NCBI GenBank assembly: GCA_018715105.1
Contig: DVMG01000218.1
Coordinates: 1-12,594 of the forward strand
Direction of reading: 5' to 3'
From: Candidatus Ventricola intestinavium
GTDB lineage: Bacteria > Bacillota > Clostridia > Christensenellales > Aristaeellaceae
Length of the DNA stretch: 12,594 nt
This document shows positions 6,091-12,370 of this stretch, piece by piece. Made by a program: the position numbers and the translations under genes. The stretch's first letter is position 1; every line of letters starts with the position of its first letter. Under the pieces are notes generated by a model. That model was given only the letters and a program-made list of their open reading frames with translations, had not been told where the DNA came from and made no database searches.

Positions 6091-7833
6091 TTATTCCCGA
6101 ATTTTGTGAATTTGGCGGACAGCTGCCTCGCTGGGGGTGATATACAGCGTGCGCTGATGGGCATAGGTCACAAATCCCGCGGGTGTTCCGCCGGGTTTTT
6201 TGATATGACGGCGAAGCGTCGCATCGATGGGCACCTGTGCGGAGTGAATGCCCTTTGAATAATAGGCCGCGAGCATGGCGGCTTCCATCAGCGTATTTTC
6301 CGGCACATCCTCCGCGTGGACGATCACGTGGGAACCCGGCATCTTCTGCGCATGCAGCCAGAGCTCGCTGCCGCGTGCGCCCAAGGTCAGCCGCTCGTTT
6401 TGCAGGGCGTTTTTGCCGACCTCGATCTCAATGCCGTCGGACGAGAGAAATTTCATCGGCTGCGACGGCTCTTCCCGCCGCGGTTTTACACGCTGGACGG
6501 TTTTGCGCACATGGCCGGAGGCGATGAGCATCTCCCGAAGCTCAGCCAACTCTCGGGCATCGGCGCACTTGCGCAGATCATCCTCCATCTGCTCCAGATA
6601 AAGGAGCTCCTGTTCGGCCTTTTGCTTTTGCTCGGCCGCCAGCAGGCGCGCCCCCCGCGCCTTTTGATAGAGTTTAAAATAGCGCTGTGCATTCTGCGCG
6701 GGAGAAAGGGAGACATCCATCGGAATGCGAACGAGAGGACAGCCCTCCTCGTAATAGTTTTCCACTTCGGCAAAGGGCTCGCCCTTTTTGAGCCTGTACA
6801 GGTTGGCCTGAATGAGTTCGCCGTTTTGCCGGTATTCGTCCATGCGTTGGGCGCCCGCCAGAGCTTCGTTTTGAATGGCGATCTTTTTTTCGCAGCGCTC
6901 TATATGGTTTTTCAGGGTATGGGCAAGGCTGCTTGCGCGCTGGGCCATGCGCTCCCGACGGTCGCGCTCGAAAAAATAATCGTCGAGCGCAGCGCTGGGC
7001 GAGGGATAGCGGCGCGTCTTTTCAAGCGGCAGGTGCATCTGCGGAAAGGGGAAGACATCGGAGGGGGAGCCGTCTTCCCCGATGGTGACCACACAGGGAG
7101 AAAGCGACGGCATGGCCTCCAGATAATCATGCAGCGCCCGCGCCACATGGGGCGCATCCGTTTCCGAAAGCAGGGTGTCGGGATCCAGGCCGATGCGCAC
7201 GGCGGCCTCCCGGCCGGCCTGCAAAGAAAAGCCCGCCACCGTCCGGCTAATGGCTTTTTCAAGCCTGCCGCCGGCGGCAAGCAGGCCCACGGCAAGCGCG
7301 GCGGTATCCGCCCGATCCGGATCGAGCTTGCCCTGCGAGGGCGGGTAGGCGTAGGGAAGACCGGGAAGCACAAGCCGCACGCGGGAGATGTCTTCGCCGA
7401 CATGACGCACGGCGTCGATGATCCGCCCATCGTCCGCACGCAGGATGATGTTGGAATGCCGGCCCATGATTTCCACCACAAGCGTGCGTGTGACGGCATC
7501 GCCCAATTCGCTCAGGGTGCCGATGTCTATTTCCAAAATGCGGTCGCCCGCCATGCGCCGCACGTCCAGCACGCGCCCGCCGCCCAGATGCTTGTGCAGC
7601 AGCATGCAGAACATGGGAGGCTCCATGGGCCCGGTTTTGGCATGAGCGCTCAGGTGCGCGCGCGCGGCGTTGGCCGATGCGCTGAGCACCAGCCTGTGAT
7701 TGGCGCCCTGCGCGCGGATCAGAAGATGGATCTCATCTTTTTCCGGCTGCAGGATGCGGTCTACCCGCCCGTCTTTGAGTGTTTGATTCAGCTCGCGCGC
7801 CAGAAAGCCGAGCATGACGCCGTCCATCGGCAT
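6091..7833 (-). CDS. rqcH: RqcH / NFACT-family ribosome quality-control factor (Rqc2 homologue, FbpA-like)
   Basis: RqcH binds stalled 50S subunits with tRNA-Ala and adds C-terminal alanine tails that mark nascent chains for degradation. Older annotations call it fibronectin-binding protein A. The 580-residue length is typical. The N-terminal NFACT-N domain begins MDGVMLGFLARELNQ with a DGRVDRILQPEKDE strand, and EIMGRHSNIILRADDGRIID is highly characteristic. A central helical, probably coiled-coil region covers about residues 295-440. The NFACT-R domain near residues 455-560 has KNALQNERLTL, SELWLHAQKMPGSHVI and AAYYSKG. A GGAGG site 8 nt upstream supports the ATG at 7831-7833 over a second ATG two codons later. 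It is a single-gene unit transcribed against the preceding operon; no terminator is clear downstream. Confidence 0.95.
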   Translation of the reverse strand: MPMDGVMLGFLARELNQTLKDGRVDRILQPEKDEIHLLIRAQGANHRLVLSASANAARAHLSAHAKTGPMEPPMFCMLLHKHLGGGRVLDVRRMAGDRILEIDIGTLSELGDAVTRTLVVEIMGRHSNIILRADDGRIIDAVRHVGEDISRVRLVLPGLPYAYPPSQGKLDPDRADTAALAVGLLAAGGRLEKAISRTVAGFSLQAGREAAVRIGLDPDTLLSETDAPHVARALHDYLEAMPSLSPCVVTIGEDGSPSDVFPFPQMHLPLEKTRRYPSPSAALDDYFFERDRRERMAQRASSLAHTLKNHIERCEKKIAIQNEALAGAQRMDEYRQNGELIQANLYRLKKGEPFAEVENYYEEGCPLVRIPMDVSLSPAQNAQRYFKLYQKARGARLLAAEQKQKAEQELLYLEQMEDDLRKCADARELAELREMLIASGHVRKTVQRVKPRREEPSQPMKFLSSDGIEIEVGKNALQNERLTLGARGSELWLHAQKMPGSHVIVHAEDVPENTLMEAAMLAAYYSKGIHSAQVPIDATLRRHIKKPGGTPAGFVTYAHQRTLYITPSEAAVRQIHKIRE

Positions 7834-7936
7834 GAAAAAACCCTCCCTGAAAACGCCGCGGCACCACGCATGACGGGGGACGCGCCCTCATAGGATGGCT
7901 GCGTGGGAACGGCCTTTGAATGTTGCCTGTCCTTTC

Positions 7937-7965
7937 ATTATAGCATTCTTTTGGAGAAGAAGCAA
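7937..7965 (-). promoter_or_regulatory. Candidate sigma-A promoter of rqcH
   Basis: Read on the minus strand, TTGCTT (7965-7960) and a perfect TATAAT (7942-7937) are 17 bp apart, giving a start point near 7930 and a leader of about 97 nt. The -35 is only a partial match. Confidence 0.6.
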
Positions 7966-7987
7966 AGGGAAACGCGCGGGCGCGCAA

Positions 7988-8017
7988 GGCATGTACAGAC
8001 GCGGCAGAACATAGACT
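7988..8017 (+). promoter_or_regulatory. Candidate sigma-E promoter of the gerM-like gene
   Basis: CATAGACT at 8010-8017 fits the sigma-E -10 (CATACANT) with one mismatch, and GGCATGTA at 7988-7995 fits the -35 (GTCATATT type) partly, with the typical 14-bp spacing. The start point would be near 8024, just ahead of the AAGGAG at 8036-8041. Mother-cell expression under sigma-E is known for Bacillus gerM. Confidence 0.45.
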
Positions 8018-8050
8018 GGGGCGGAATGAACCGGCAAGGAGTGATGGCTT

Positions 8051-9094
8051 GTGAAATGGCCGAAAGTGAAGCTTCGGCGCATGGATGTTGAGCGCGTGCT
8101 GATTGCGTGTTCGGCGGCGCTCGTGCTGCTGCTGTCGATCCAGAATCGCGGCATGGAGAGCGAACCGTATGAGGTTCCGCTGGAGGAAATCCCGCAAAGC
8201 GAAGTGGCCGTGTCGGCGGCGGAGGTGGACACCCAGCAGACCGTGGTCTATTATGAAGACGGCGACGGCTATCTGGTGCCGGTGCAGCGGGATGTGATGA
8301 GGCAGGAAGGCATCGCCAAGGCCACGCTGGAATTGATGGTGCAGAGCGCGAAAAATGACATGGATGCCGCCCGGCTGGGGCTTTCCCCGATCGTGCCGGA
8401 GGGCACGACATTTGACCTGGATATCTCTCAGGGGCATGCCAGGGTGGATATGAGCAGCCAGGTGCTGGATGCAAACGACAGGGAGCAGGAGGAAAACATG
8501 CGCACGGCCATCGTCTGGGCGCTGACGGAATTTGACACGGTCGAGGATGTCAGCTTCCTGGTGAATGGGCAGGCGCGGCAGACCCTGACCCACGGCACGG
8601 ATATATCGGGATCCTACACCCGCGTGGGCCTCAATCAGGAAGAAGAGGTGGTGGAAACATTTGCCAACCAGAGCGAGGTGCAGGTGTATTTCCCCGCTCA
8701 GGATGGACGGCTGCTTGTCCCCGTATCGCGCACCGTCTATGAAAACGACGATGTGGCGACAGCGGTGTTTGAATTCCTGCGCGGCCCGAAAGCGGACAGC
8801 GGGCTGGAAACCCCGCTGCCCGATACCGTGCAGCTGCTGGGCGTCAACGTGGAAAACGGGGTGGTCACGATCAATTTCAGCAAGGACTTCACCCAGATTG
8901 CGGAGCAGAGCGACGGAGGGGTGCAGGCCATGCGCGCGCTGATGATGACCTGCACACGCTATCCGGGCATCAAAAAGGTCAAGATTCTGGTGGACGGCGA
9001 GCCCTATCAGATGCCCGTTGAGGATACGCCCACGTTTGCAAACGTGGCTTCGGAGGTGGAAAACAGCTATCCGGAAGTGATGATGATCGAGTGA
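8051..9094 (+). CDS. gerM: GerMN domain-containing sporulation protein (GerM-like)
   Basis: This is a 347-residue protein with a basic N-terminus, one membrane anchor at residues 16-30 (VLIACSAALVLLLSI) and an extracytoplasmic part made of two similar GerMN domains, about residues 65-190 and 215-335. Both have the YYxxDGxxLVPVxR-type opening (YYEDGDGYLVPVQRDV; YFPAQDGRLLVPVSRTV), a long helix and an L-x-V-x(3-8)-V-x-[IV]-[ND]-x-S strand pair. In Bacillus, GerM helps assemble the SpoIIIA-SpoIIQ channel between mother cell and forespore and is needed for sporulation and germination. The GTG at 8051 is chosen because AAGGAG at 8036-8041 lies 9 nt upstream. Cys20 resembles a lipobox (LIAC), but most hydrophobic residues follow it, so an anchored rather than lipidated protein is likelier. 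Confidence 0.88.
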   Translation: MKWPKVKLRRMDVERVLIACSAALVLLLSIQNRGMESEPYEVPLEEIPQSEVAVSAAEVDTQQTVVYYEDGDGYLVPVQRDVMRQEGIAKATLELMVQSAKNDMDAARLGLSPIVPEGTTFDLDISQGHARVDMSSQVLDANDREQEENMRTAIVWALTEFDTVEDVSFLVNGQARQTLTHGTDISGSYTRVGLNQEEEVVETFANQSEVQVYFPAQDGRLLVPVSRTVYENDDVATAVFEFLRGPKADSGLETPLPDTVQLLGVNVENGVVTINFSKDFTQIAEQSDGGVQAMRALMMTCTRYPGIKKVKILVDGEPYQMPVEDTPTFANVASEVENSYPEVMMIE

Positions 9095-9282
9095 GGCGGG
9101 CAAAAGGAAGCGGCTGATTTGCGGGGACGGCCGGGGAGAAAGAACGTTTTTTCAAAAAGAGGAGTGCCATGGGGCCTGAAGCTCCATGATTCCCGTGGAG
9201 GCAGAAGATTCGCAGAAAACCAACGGCAGGGAATTGTCCATCGCACGGGCCGGACGCGGCATTCGCGTTACGGCTCTTTTTC
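9095..9282. other. Non-coding gap between gerM and the rdgB promoter
   Basis: The gap holds a weak stem CGGCTG/CGGCCG near 9109-9135 followed 10-15 nt later by TTTTTT, a possible poor terminator of gerM. It also holds an 8-bp stem, CATGGGGC/GCTCCATG, at about 9167-9187 without a T-run. No frame in it resembles rph, the gene found at this place in Bacillus. Confidence 0.35.
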
Positions 9283-9311
9283 TTTACAGAGGCGGGCCGA
9301 GCGGGTATAAT
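9283..9311 (+). promoter_or_regulatory. Sigma-A promoter of rdgB-yfcE
   Basis: TTTACA at 9283-9288 and a perfect TATAAT at 9306-9311 are 17 bp apart. The start point would be near 9318, which rules out an in-frame ATG at 9317 and supports 9389 as the rdgB start. The leader is about 70 nt. Confidence 0.82.
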
Positions 9312-9388
9312 AAGGCTTGGAAATCAAAACAAAGGCTGGATGGCCCGGAGGATGCCGGGCCAACAGAATGGAGGAAGGGAAAAGGGCG

Positions 9389-10000
9389 ATGCGTGATCCG
9401 CACAACACACGGCCACGGCTGATTGTGGCGAGCAACAACCCCCATAAGGTGCGCGAATTTGCCGCGATTCTGGGAAAACGCTTTGAAATTGTCTCCATGC
9501 GGGATGCGGGAATGGATGTGGATATCGAAGAAAACGGTTCGACGTTTGAGGAAAACGCGCTCATCAAAGCGCAATACGTGATGGATGCCAGCGGATGCGC
9601 CGCCATTGCGGATGACAGCGGACTGGAAGTGGATGCGCTCGGCGGCGCGCCGGGGATCTACAGCGCGCGCTACTGCGGACGCCACGGCGATGACGAGGCC
9701 AATAACGACCGGCTGCTTCACAATCTCTTGGGCGTTCCGGCGCCGCGCACAGCCCGCTATGTGGCGGCCATTGCGCTGGTGCGGCCGGGAAGGATGCCGG
9801 TCGTGCGGCGCGGCGTATGCGAGGGAGAAATCCTCACCGAGCGCAGGGGAAACGGCGGATTTGGCTATGATCCCCTTTTTCTGTGCGAAACAGGAGAGAC
9901 ATTTGCGGAAATTTCTCCGCAGGTCAAAAATGCGATCAGCCATCGCCGGCGCGGCATTGAAGCCGTGCTGGCCGCTCTGGAAGAGGAGGGGCAGGCATGA
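9389..10000 (+). CDS. rdgB: XTP/dITP diphosphatase (RdgB/HAM1 family)
   Basis: RdgB hydrolyses deaminated purine nucleotides (XTP, dITP, ITP) to monophosphates plus pyrophosphate and so keeps them out of DNA and RNA. The 203-residue length fits the family. The motifs are IVASNNPHKVREF near the N-terminus (substrate loop), DDSGLEVDALGGAPGIYSAR (catalytic and metal site), GFGYDPLF, and the C-terminal KNAISHRRR. GGAGGAAGGG at 9370-9379 lies 9 nt before the ATG at 9389. Upstream in-frame ATGs at 9317 and 9368 would add a tail absent from the family, and 9317 falls at the predicted transcription start. The next gene begins within its stop codon (ATGA, 9997-10000), so the two are translationally coupled. 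Confidence 0.96.
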   Translation: MRDPHNTRPRLIVASNNPHKVREFAAILGKRFEIVSMRDAGMDVDIEENGSTFEENALIKAQYVMDASGCAAIADDSGLEVDALGGAPGIYSARYCGRHGDDEANNDRLLHNLLGVPAPRTARYVAAIALVRPGRMPVVRRGVCEGEILTERRGNGGFGYDPLFLCETGETFAEISPQVKNAISHRRRGIEAVLAALEEEGQA

Positions 10001-10479
10001 CGCGCGTCGGGGTTTTTTCAGACAGCCATGGGGATTGCGCGGCGCTGGCGCAGCTGCTCGCAAAAATGGGTCCTCTTCACGCCGTATGCTTCCTGGGGGA
10101 TGTGGCGTCCGATGCGGATTATCTGCGCACGCAGCTTGCAGACAGGCCTGGCGGCCCGGTTCTCTATGCCGTGCGCGGCAACAATGACCTGGCTTCCCGT
10201 TTGCCCGACCATCTGCTCATTGAGCTGGGAGGAAAGCGTATCTGGATGGAGCATGGCCACCGGTGCCCAAGCCCCATGACGCTGGCCCTGCGCGCCCGGG
10301 AACAGGGGGCGCAGATTGCGCTCTTTGGCCATACGCATCAGCCGCTTTGCGAGTATGCACAGGGGGTGCTGCTGCTGAATCCGGGATCGGCGGGCAACGA
10401 TTGCCGGGGAGGACGCGCCCGCGCCAGCGTGCTGGAGATGGAGGGGGAACGCGTTCGCGTCCTGGATGTGCGCCTGTGA
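9997..10479 (+). CDS. YfcE/MJ0936-type metallophosphoesterase
   Basis: This is a 160-residue calcineurin-like phosphodiesterase with the full metal-site set in order: SDSHGD (Asp9, His11), FLGDVASD (Asp35), VRGNNDLAS (Asn62/63, Asp64), MEHGH (His86) and LFGHTHQP (His112, His114). The NPGSAGNDCRGGRARASVLE tail is usual for the YfcE group. Members hydrolyse phosphodiesters such as bis-p-nitrophenyl phosphate with manganese; the physiological substrate is not settled. It overlaps rdgB by 4 nt, a pairing conserved from Bacillus (ysnA-ysnB) to Clostridia. No terminator is evident between its stop and the tRNA promoter at 10543. Confidence 0.93.
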   Translation: MTRVGVFSDSHGDCAALAQLLAKMGPLHAVCFLGDVASDADYLRTQLADRPGGPVLYAVRGNNDLASRLPDHLLIELGGKRIWMEHGHRCPSPMTLALRAREQGAQIALFGHTHQPLCEYAQGVLLLNPGSAGNDCRGGRARASVLEMEGERVRVLDVRL

Positions 10480-10542
10480 CGGGAATGTGGGATAAAAAGG
10501 AACACAAAAGGAATACAAATTGAAAAAAGTGCTAAAAACCGC

Positions 10543-10571
10543 TTGACAGAAACGAGGGGTTCCTGTATAAT
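10543..10571 (+). promoter_or_regulatory. Consensus sigma-A promoter of the eight-tRNA operon
   Basis: TTGACA at 10543-10548 and TATAAT at 10566-10571 are both perfect and 17 bp apart, with an expected start near 10578, about 40 nt before the first tRNA. Such a perfect promoter suits strong stable-RNA transcription. Confidence 0.93.
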
Positions 10572-10618
10572 CAATATTCGTCAGCGGGAACGCCGCAGCG
10601 CGGGAGAATAGCGAACGT

Positions 10619-10695
10619 GCGCCTGTAGCTCAGTTGGATAGAGCAACGGCCTTCTAAGCCGTGGGCCGTGGGTTCGAGCCCCTCCAGGCGCGCCA
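10619..10695 (+). tRNA. tRNA-Arg(TCT)
   Basis: The cloverleaf has acceptor stem GCGCCTG/CAGGCGC, discriminator G and an encoded CCA. The anticodon loop CTTCTAA gives TCT, reading AGA and AGG. The T-stem GTGGG/CCCTC has a T:T mismatch at positions 50:64 (10669 and 10683). It is the first gene of the array. Confidence 0.96.
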
Positions 10696-10699
10696 TTGT

Positions 10700-10777
10700 G
10701 GTGGGTATAGCTCAGTTGGTTAGAGTGCCAGGTTGTGGCCCTGGAGGTCGTGGGTTCGAACCCCACTACTCACCCCA
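10700..10777 (+). tRNA. tRNA-His(GTG)
   Basis: Acceptor stem GTGGGTA/TACTCAC is preceded by the histidine-specific G-1 at 10700, which pairs with discriminator C at 10774. The anticodon loop TTGTGGC gives GTG. T-loop TTCGAAC is canonical and CCA is encoded. Confidence 0.96.
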
Positions 10778-10804
10778 CTTTTTCTGCTGTTCTTGCAGGA
10801 ACGT

Positions 10805-10880
10805 TGGGGTGTCGCCAAGCGGCAAGGCACGGGACTTTGACTCCCGCATTCGCAAGGTTCGAATCCTGCCACCCCAGCCA
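10805..10880 (+). tRNA. tRNA-Gln(TTG), with one extra base in the T-stem
   Basis: Acceptor stem is TGGGGTG/CACCCCA and discriminator G; the anticodon loop CTTTGAC gives TTG and CCA is encoded. The 5' T-arm GCAAGG (10852-10857) faces CCTGC (10865-10869), so one A is bulged; without it the stem would be a perfect GCAGG/CCTGC. The gene is 76 nt, one longer than usual for tRNA-Gln. Confidence 0.93.
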
Positions 10881-10883
10881 TTT

Positions 10884-10959
10884 GATCCATTAGCTCAGCT
10901 GGTAGAGCACCTGACTTTTAATCAGGGTGCCTGGGGTTCGAATCCCCAATGGATCACCA
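10884..10959 (+). tRNA. tRNA-Lys(TTT)
   Basis: Acceptor stem GATCCAT/ATGGATC, anticodon stem CCTGA/TCAGG with loop CTTTTAA (anticodon TTT), T-stem TGGGG/CCCCA with loop TTCGAAT, discriminator A and CCA are all regular. Confidence 0.97.
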
Positions 10960-10974
10960 TTTTCGGGGAACCGA

Positions 10975-11058
10975 GCGGGTGTGGCGGAATGGCAGACGCG
11001 GCAGATTTAGGATCTGTTGTCTTACGGCGTATGAGTTCGAGTCTCTTCACCCGCACCA
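10975..11058 (+). tRNA. tRNA-Leu(TAG)
   Basis: This is a class II tRNA of 84 nt with acceptor stem GCGGGTG/CACCCGC, a long variable arm (stem GTC/GGC) and anticodon loop TTTAGGA (anticodon TAG). The T-stem ATGAG/CTCTT carries a T:T mismatch at 50:64 (11032 and 11046). CCA is encoded. Confidence 0.95.
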
Positions 11059-11064
11059 ATTTAT

Positions 11065-11139
11065 GCGGTAGTAGCTCAGTGGTAGAGTGCCACCTTGCCA
11101 AGGTGGATGTCGCGAGTCCGAATCTCGTCTACCGCTCCA
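11065..11139 (+). tRNA. tRNA-Gly(GCC), copy 1
   Basis: Acceptor stem is GCGGTAG/CTACCGC and discriminator T; the anticodon loop TTGCCAA gives GCC and CCA is encoded. The T-loop reads TCCGAAT, so position 55, almost always U, is C (11118). It is identical over 75 nt to the copy at 12517-12591. Confidence 0.96.
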
Positions 11140-11143
11140 ATAT

Positions 11144-11217
11144 GCGGGTGTAGCTCAATGGTAGAGTTCCAGCCTTCCAAGCTGGCTACGTGGGTTCGAT
11201 TCCCATCACCCGCTCCA
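11144..11217 (+). tRNA. tRNA-Gly(TCC)
   Basis: Acceptor stem GCGGGTG/CACCCGC, anticodon stem CCAGC/GCTGG with loop CTTCCAA (anticodon TCC), T-loop TTCGATT (canonical U55), discriminator T and CCA. It lies 4 nt after the other tRNA-Gly. Confidence 0.97.
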
Positions 11218-11221
11218 GGAT

Positions 11222-11297
11222 GCACCTTTAGCTCAGTTGGTAGAGCACCTGACTCTTAATCAGGGTGCCCAGGGTTCGAGCCCCTGAAGGTGCACCA
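11222..11297 (+). tRNA. tRNA-Lys(CTT)
   Basis: Acceptor stem GCACCTT/AAGGTGC, anticodon loop CTCTTAA (anticodon CTT), T-stem CAGGG/CCCTG with loop TTCGAGC, discriminator A and CCA. It is the last gene of the array and a terminator starts 7 nt later. Confidence 0.97.
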
Positions 11298-11303
11298 CAA
11301 TTT

Positions 11304-11332
11304 GCCTGAAAACGAACGTTTTCGGGCTTTTT
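11304..11332 (+). terminator. Rho-independent terminator of the tRNA operon
   Basis: GCCTGAAAACG (11304-11314) pairs with CGTTTTCGGGC (11317-11327) through one G-T pair, and five T follow at 11328-11332. It lies directly after the CCA of the last tRNA. Confidence 0.88.
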
Positions 11333-11507
11333 GCATGATGAAAGTCCTTCGCCCTGCGAGGGGCTTTCGTTATGCAAATTCGCCTGCCATGCTTCGGTCT
11401 CGGGCGCCGGGGCGCCGGGTGACAGCATGGGGTCGGGCATGCAATCGGCATCATGCCGGTTTTATTTTGTTGACAAAACGCTTTTCTTCCCCGAAAGGGA
11501 AGAAAAG
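11330..11507. other. Hairpin-rich non-coding stretch between the tRNA array and SASP genes
   Basis: This gene-free stretch contains successive inverted repeats. TTTGCAT (11330-11336) pairs with ATGCAAA (11372-11378), with GAAAGTCC (11340-11347) and GGGCTTTC (11361-11368) nested inside. CCATGCT (11387-11393) pairs with AGCATGG (11424-11430) and encloses two GGCGCC units. GGCATG (11436-11441) pairs with CATGCC (11452-11457) and is followed by a T-rich tail. CTTTTCTTCCC (11481-11491) is a perfect 11-bp inverse of GGGAAGAAAAG (11497-11507). No frame in it looks coding. The role is unknown; backup terminators or a structured RNA are possible. Confidence 0.5.
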
Positions 11508-11602
11508 ATTCTCCCAATCCCTGAAAAAGCAGCGCCCGTCCCGAATGAAAGCAATGCGTATGTCAACCAACTGCGGCCGGCGGCATGCCGGTTTGTTATG
11601 CT

Positions 11603-11644
11603 AAAAAGGGCTGCCTCTTTGGCATGGGCCATGGGAGGCAACCC
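11603..11644 (-). terminator. Rho-independent terminator of the SASP genes
   Basis: On the minus strand a 10-bp stem GGGTTGCCTC/GAGGCAGCCC (11644-11635 with 11617-11608, one G-T pair) is followed by TTTTT (11607-11603). It begins 46 nt after the stop codon of the last SASP gene. Confidence 0.85.
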
Positions 11645-11690
11645 CATCCGGTGATTCGGATTGCTTTTGAACTTTGCGGCGATGGATGGC

Positions 11691-11990
11691 TTACGCCTTG
11701 CCGCTCATGGAGCGCTCGGCCTGCTCAATCAGCCTCTTGGTCATGTAGCCGCCGATGTAGCCGGCCTGACGGGAGGGCAGGTCGCCGTTATAGCCCTGCT
11801 TGAGGTTGATGCCCAGCTCGCTGGCGATTTCATACTTCATCTGGTTGAGAGCGCCCTTGGCCTCCGGCACGACGGCACGGCCGCTGCGGGAAGAGTTGGC
11901 GTTCTGAGCGTTCTGCTGGTTTCCGATGTTCGGGGCCTGTGTGCCAAAGGATCCCTGCTGAGTCGGATTCTGGTTCTGATTCTGATACAT
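11691..11990 (-). CDS. Alpha/beta-type small acid-soluble spore protein with Q/N-rich N-terminal extension
   Basis: SASPs coat forespore DNA, shift it towards an A-like form and protect it from UV and chemical damage; the GPR protease degrades them at germination. The conserved core is MKYEIASELGINLKQGYNGD, then SRQAGYIGGYMTKRLIEQAE, with the GPR site at Glu54-Ile55. The 99-residue length exceeds the usual 60-75 because about 48 residues precede the core, rich in Gln, Asn and Ser (NQNQNPTQQ and similar). The ATG at 11990 follows an AAGGAG site 11 nt upstream; the earlier in-frame ATG at 12032 has no such site. No promoter of its own is seen, so it may be read from the upstream SASP gene 129 bp away. 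Confidence 0.94.
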   Translation of the reverse strand: MYQNQNQNPTQQGSFGTQAPNIGNQQNAQNANSSRSGRAVVPEAKGALNQMKYEIASELGINLKQGYNGDLPSRQAGYIGGYMTKRLIEQAERSMSGKA

Positions 11991-12060
11991 GTCGATCGAA
12001 TCTCCTTTCCTTGCTGTGAGCCGCGGATGCACCCTGGGGCACGCCCTCGGGCGGCGCCGC

Positions 12061-12084
12061 GTTTTCCGCCTGCGGCGGGAAAAC
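12061..12084. other. Hairpin between the two SASP genes
   Basis: GTTTTCCGCC (12061-12070) pairs with GGCGGGAAAAC (12074-12084) with one bulged G. There is no T-run after it on either strand. It may slow transcription or protect the upstream SASP message rather than terminate fully. Confidence 0.45.
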
Positions 12085-12119
12085 AGCAGTGGATGCGGCG
12101 GCTCGTCCGGTTGAACGGA

Positions 12120-12341
12120 TTACCAGTTCTGCTGGCCGGCCATCTGATGCTCGGCCTGCTCGATGAGGCGCTTGACCATGTAACCGCCGACGTAGCCGGC
12201 TTCACGGGAGGTCAGGTCGCCGTTGTAGCCCTGCTTGAGGTTGACACCCAGCTCACGGGCAATCTCATACTTCATGTTGTTGAGTGCGTCGCGGGCCTGG
12301 GGCACATTGATCTGGTTGCTGCCGCTAGAATTGTTCGCCAT
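12120..12341 (-). CDS. Alpha/beta-type small acid-soluble spore protein
   Basis: This is a 73-residue SASP of normal length with the family core MKYEIARELGVNLKQGYNGD, then SREAGYVGGYMVKRLIEQAE, and the GPR cleavage site at Glu26-Ile27. The core is nearly identical to the neighbouring SASP, so the pair arose by duplication. It binds spore DNA as described for that protein. The ATG at 12341-12339 has an excellent ribosome site, GGAGGTG, 8 nt upstream. Longer in-frame starts up to 12461 would add an Arg-rich tail foreign to the family and would run across the sigma-G-like promoter. It is first in a probable two-gene minus-strand unit. Confidence 0.96.
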   Translation of the reverse strand: MANNSSGSNQINVPQARDALNNMKYEIARELGVNLKQGYNGDLTSREAGYVGGYMVKRLIEQAEHQMAGQQNW

Positions 12342-12370
12342 CTTTTTTTCACCTCCATTCGGTTCAGCTC

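Noticed and set aside
6316..7893. Long plus-strand open frame (525 codons) opposite rqcH
   Set aside because: The composition is typical of a shadow frame, and the minus strand encodes a complete NFACT-family protein.
8096..8110. Lipobox (LIAC) in the GerM-like protein
   Set aside because: Only a few hydrophobic residues precede the Cys and most follow it, so a signal-anchor fits better than a lipoprotein signal.
7733..9103. Long minus-strand open frame (456 codons) across the gerM-like gene and the rqcH promoter
   Set aside because: It crosses the start regions of two real genes and shows no domain or ribosome site.
9168..9422. Six-codon frame (MGPEAP) after a GAGGAG site, coupled by ATGA to a 78-codon frame
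   Set aside because: The larger frame runs through the sigma-A promoter and into the rdgB start region and resembles no protein; the arrangement is probably chance.
10581..11153. Open frames across the tRNA genes on both strands
   Set aside because: They are translations of tRNA genes, a common annotation artefact.
11470..11498. TTGACA at 11470-11475 as a promoter
   Set aside because: No -10 hexamer lies 15-19 bp downstream; a perfect hairpin occupies that place.
11290..11654. Overlapping short plus-strand frames of 104 and 107 codons after the tRNA array
   Set aside because: They start inside the last tRNA or its terminator region, lack ribosome sites, and consist of translated hairpins.
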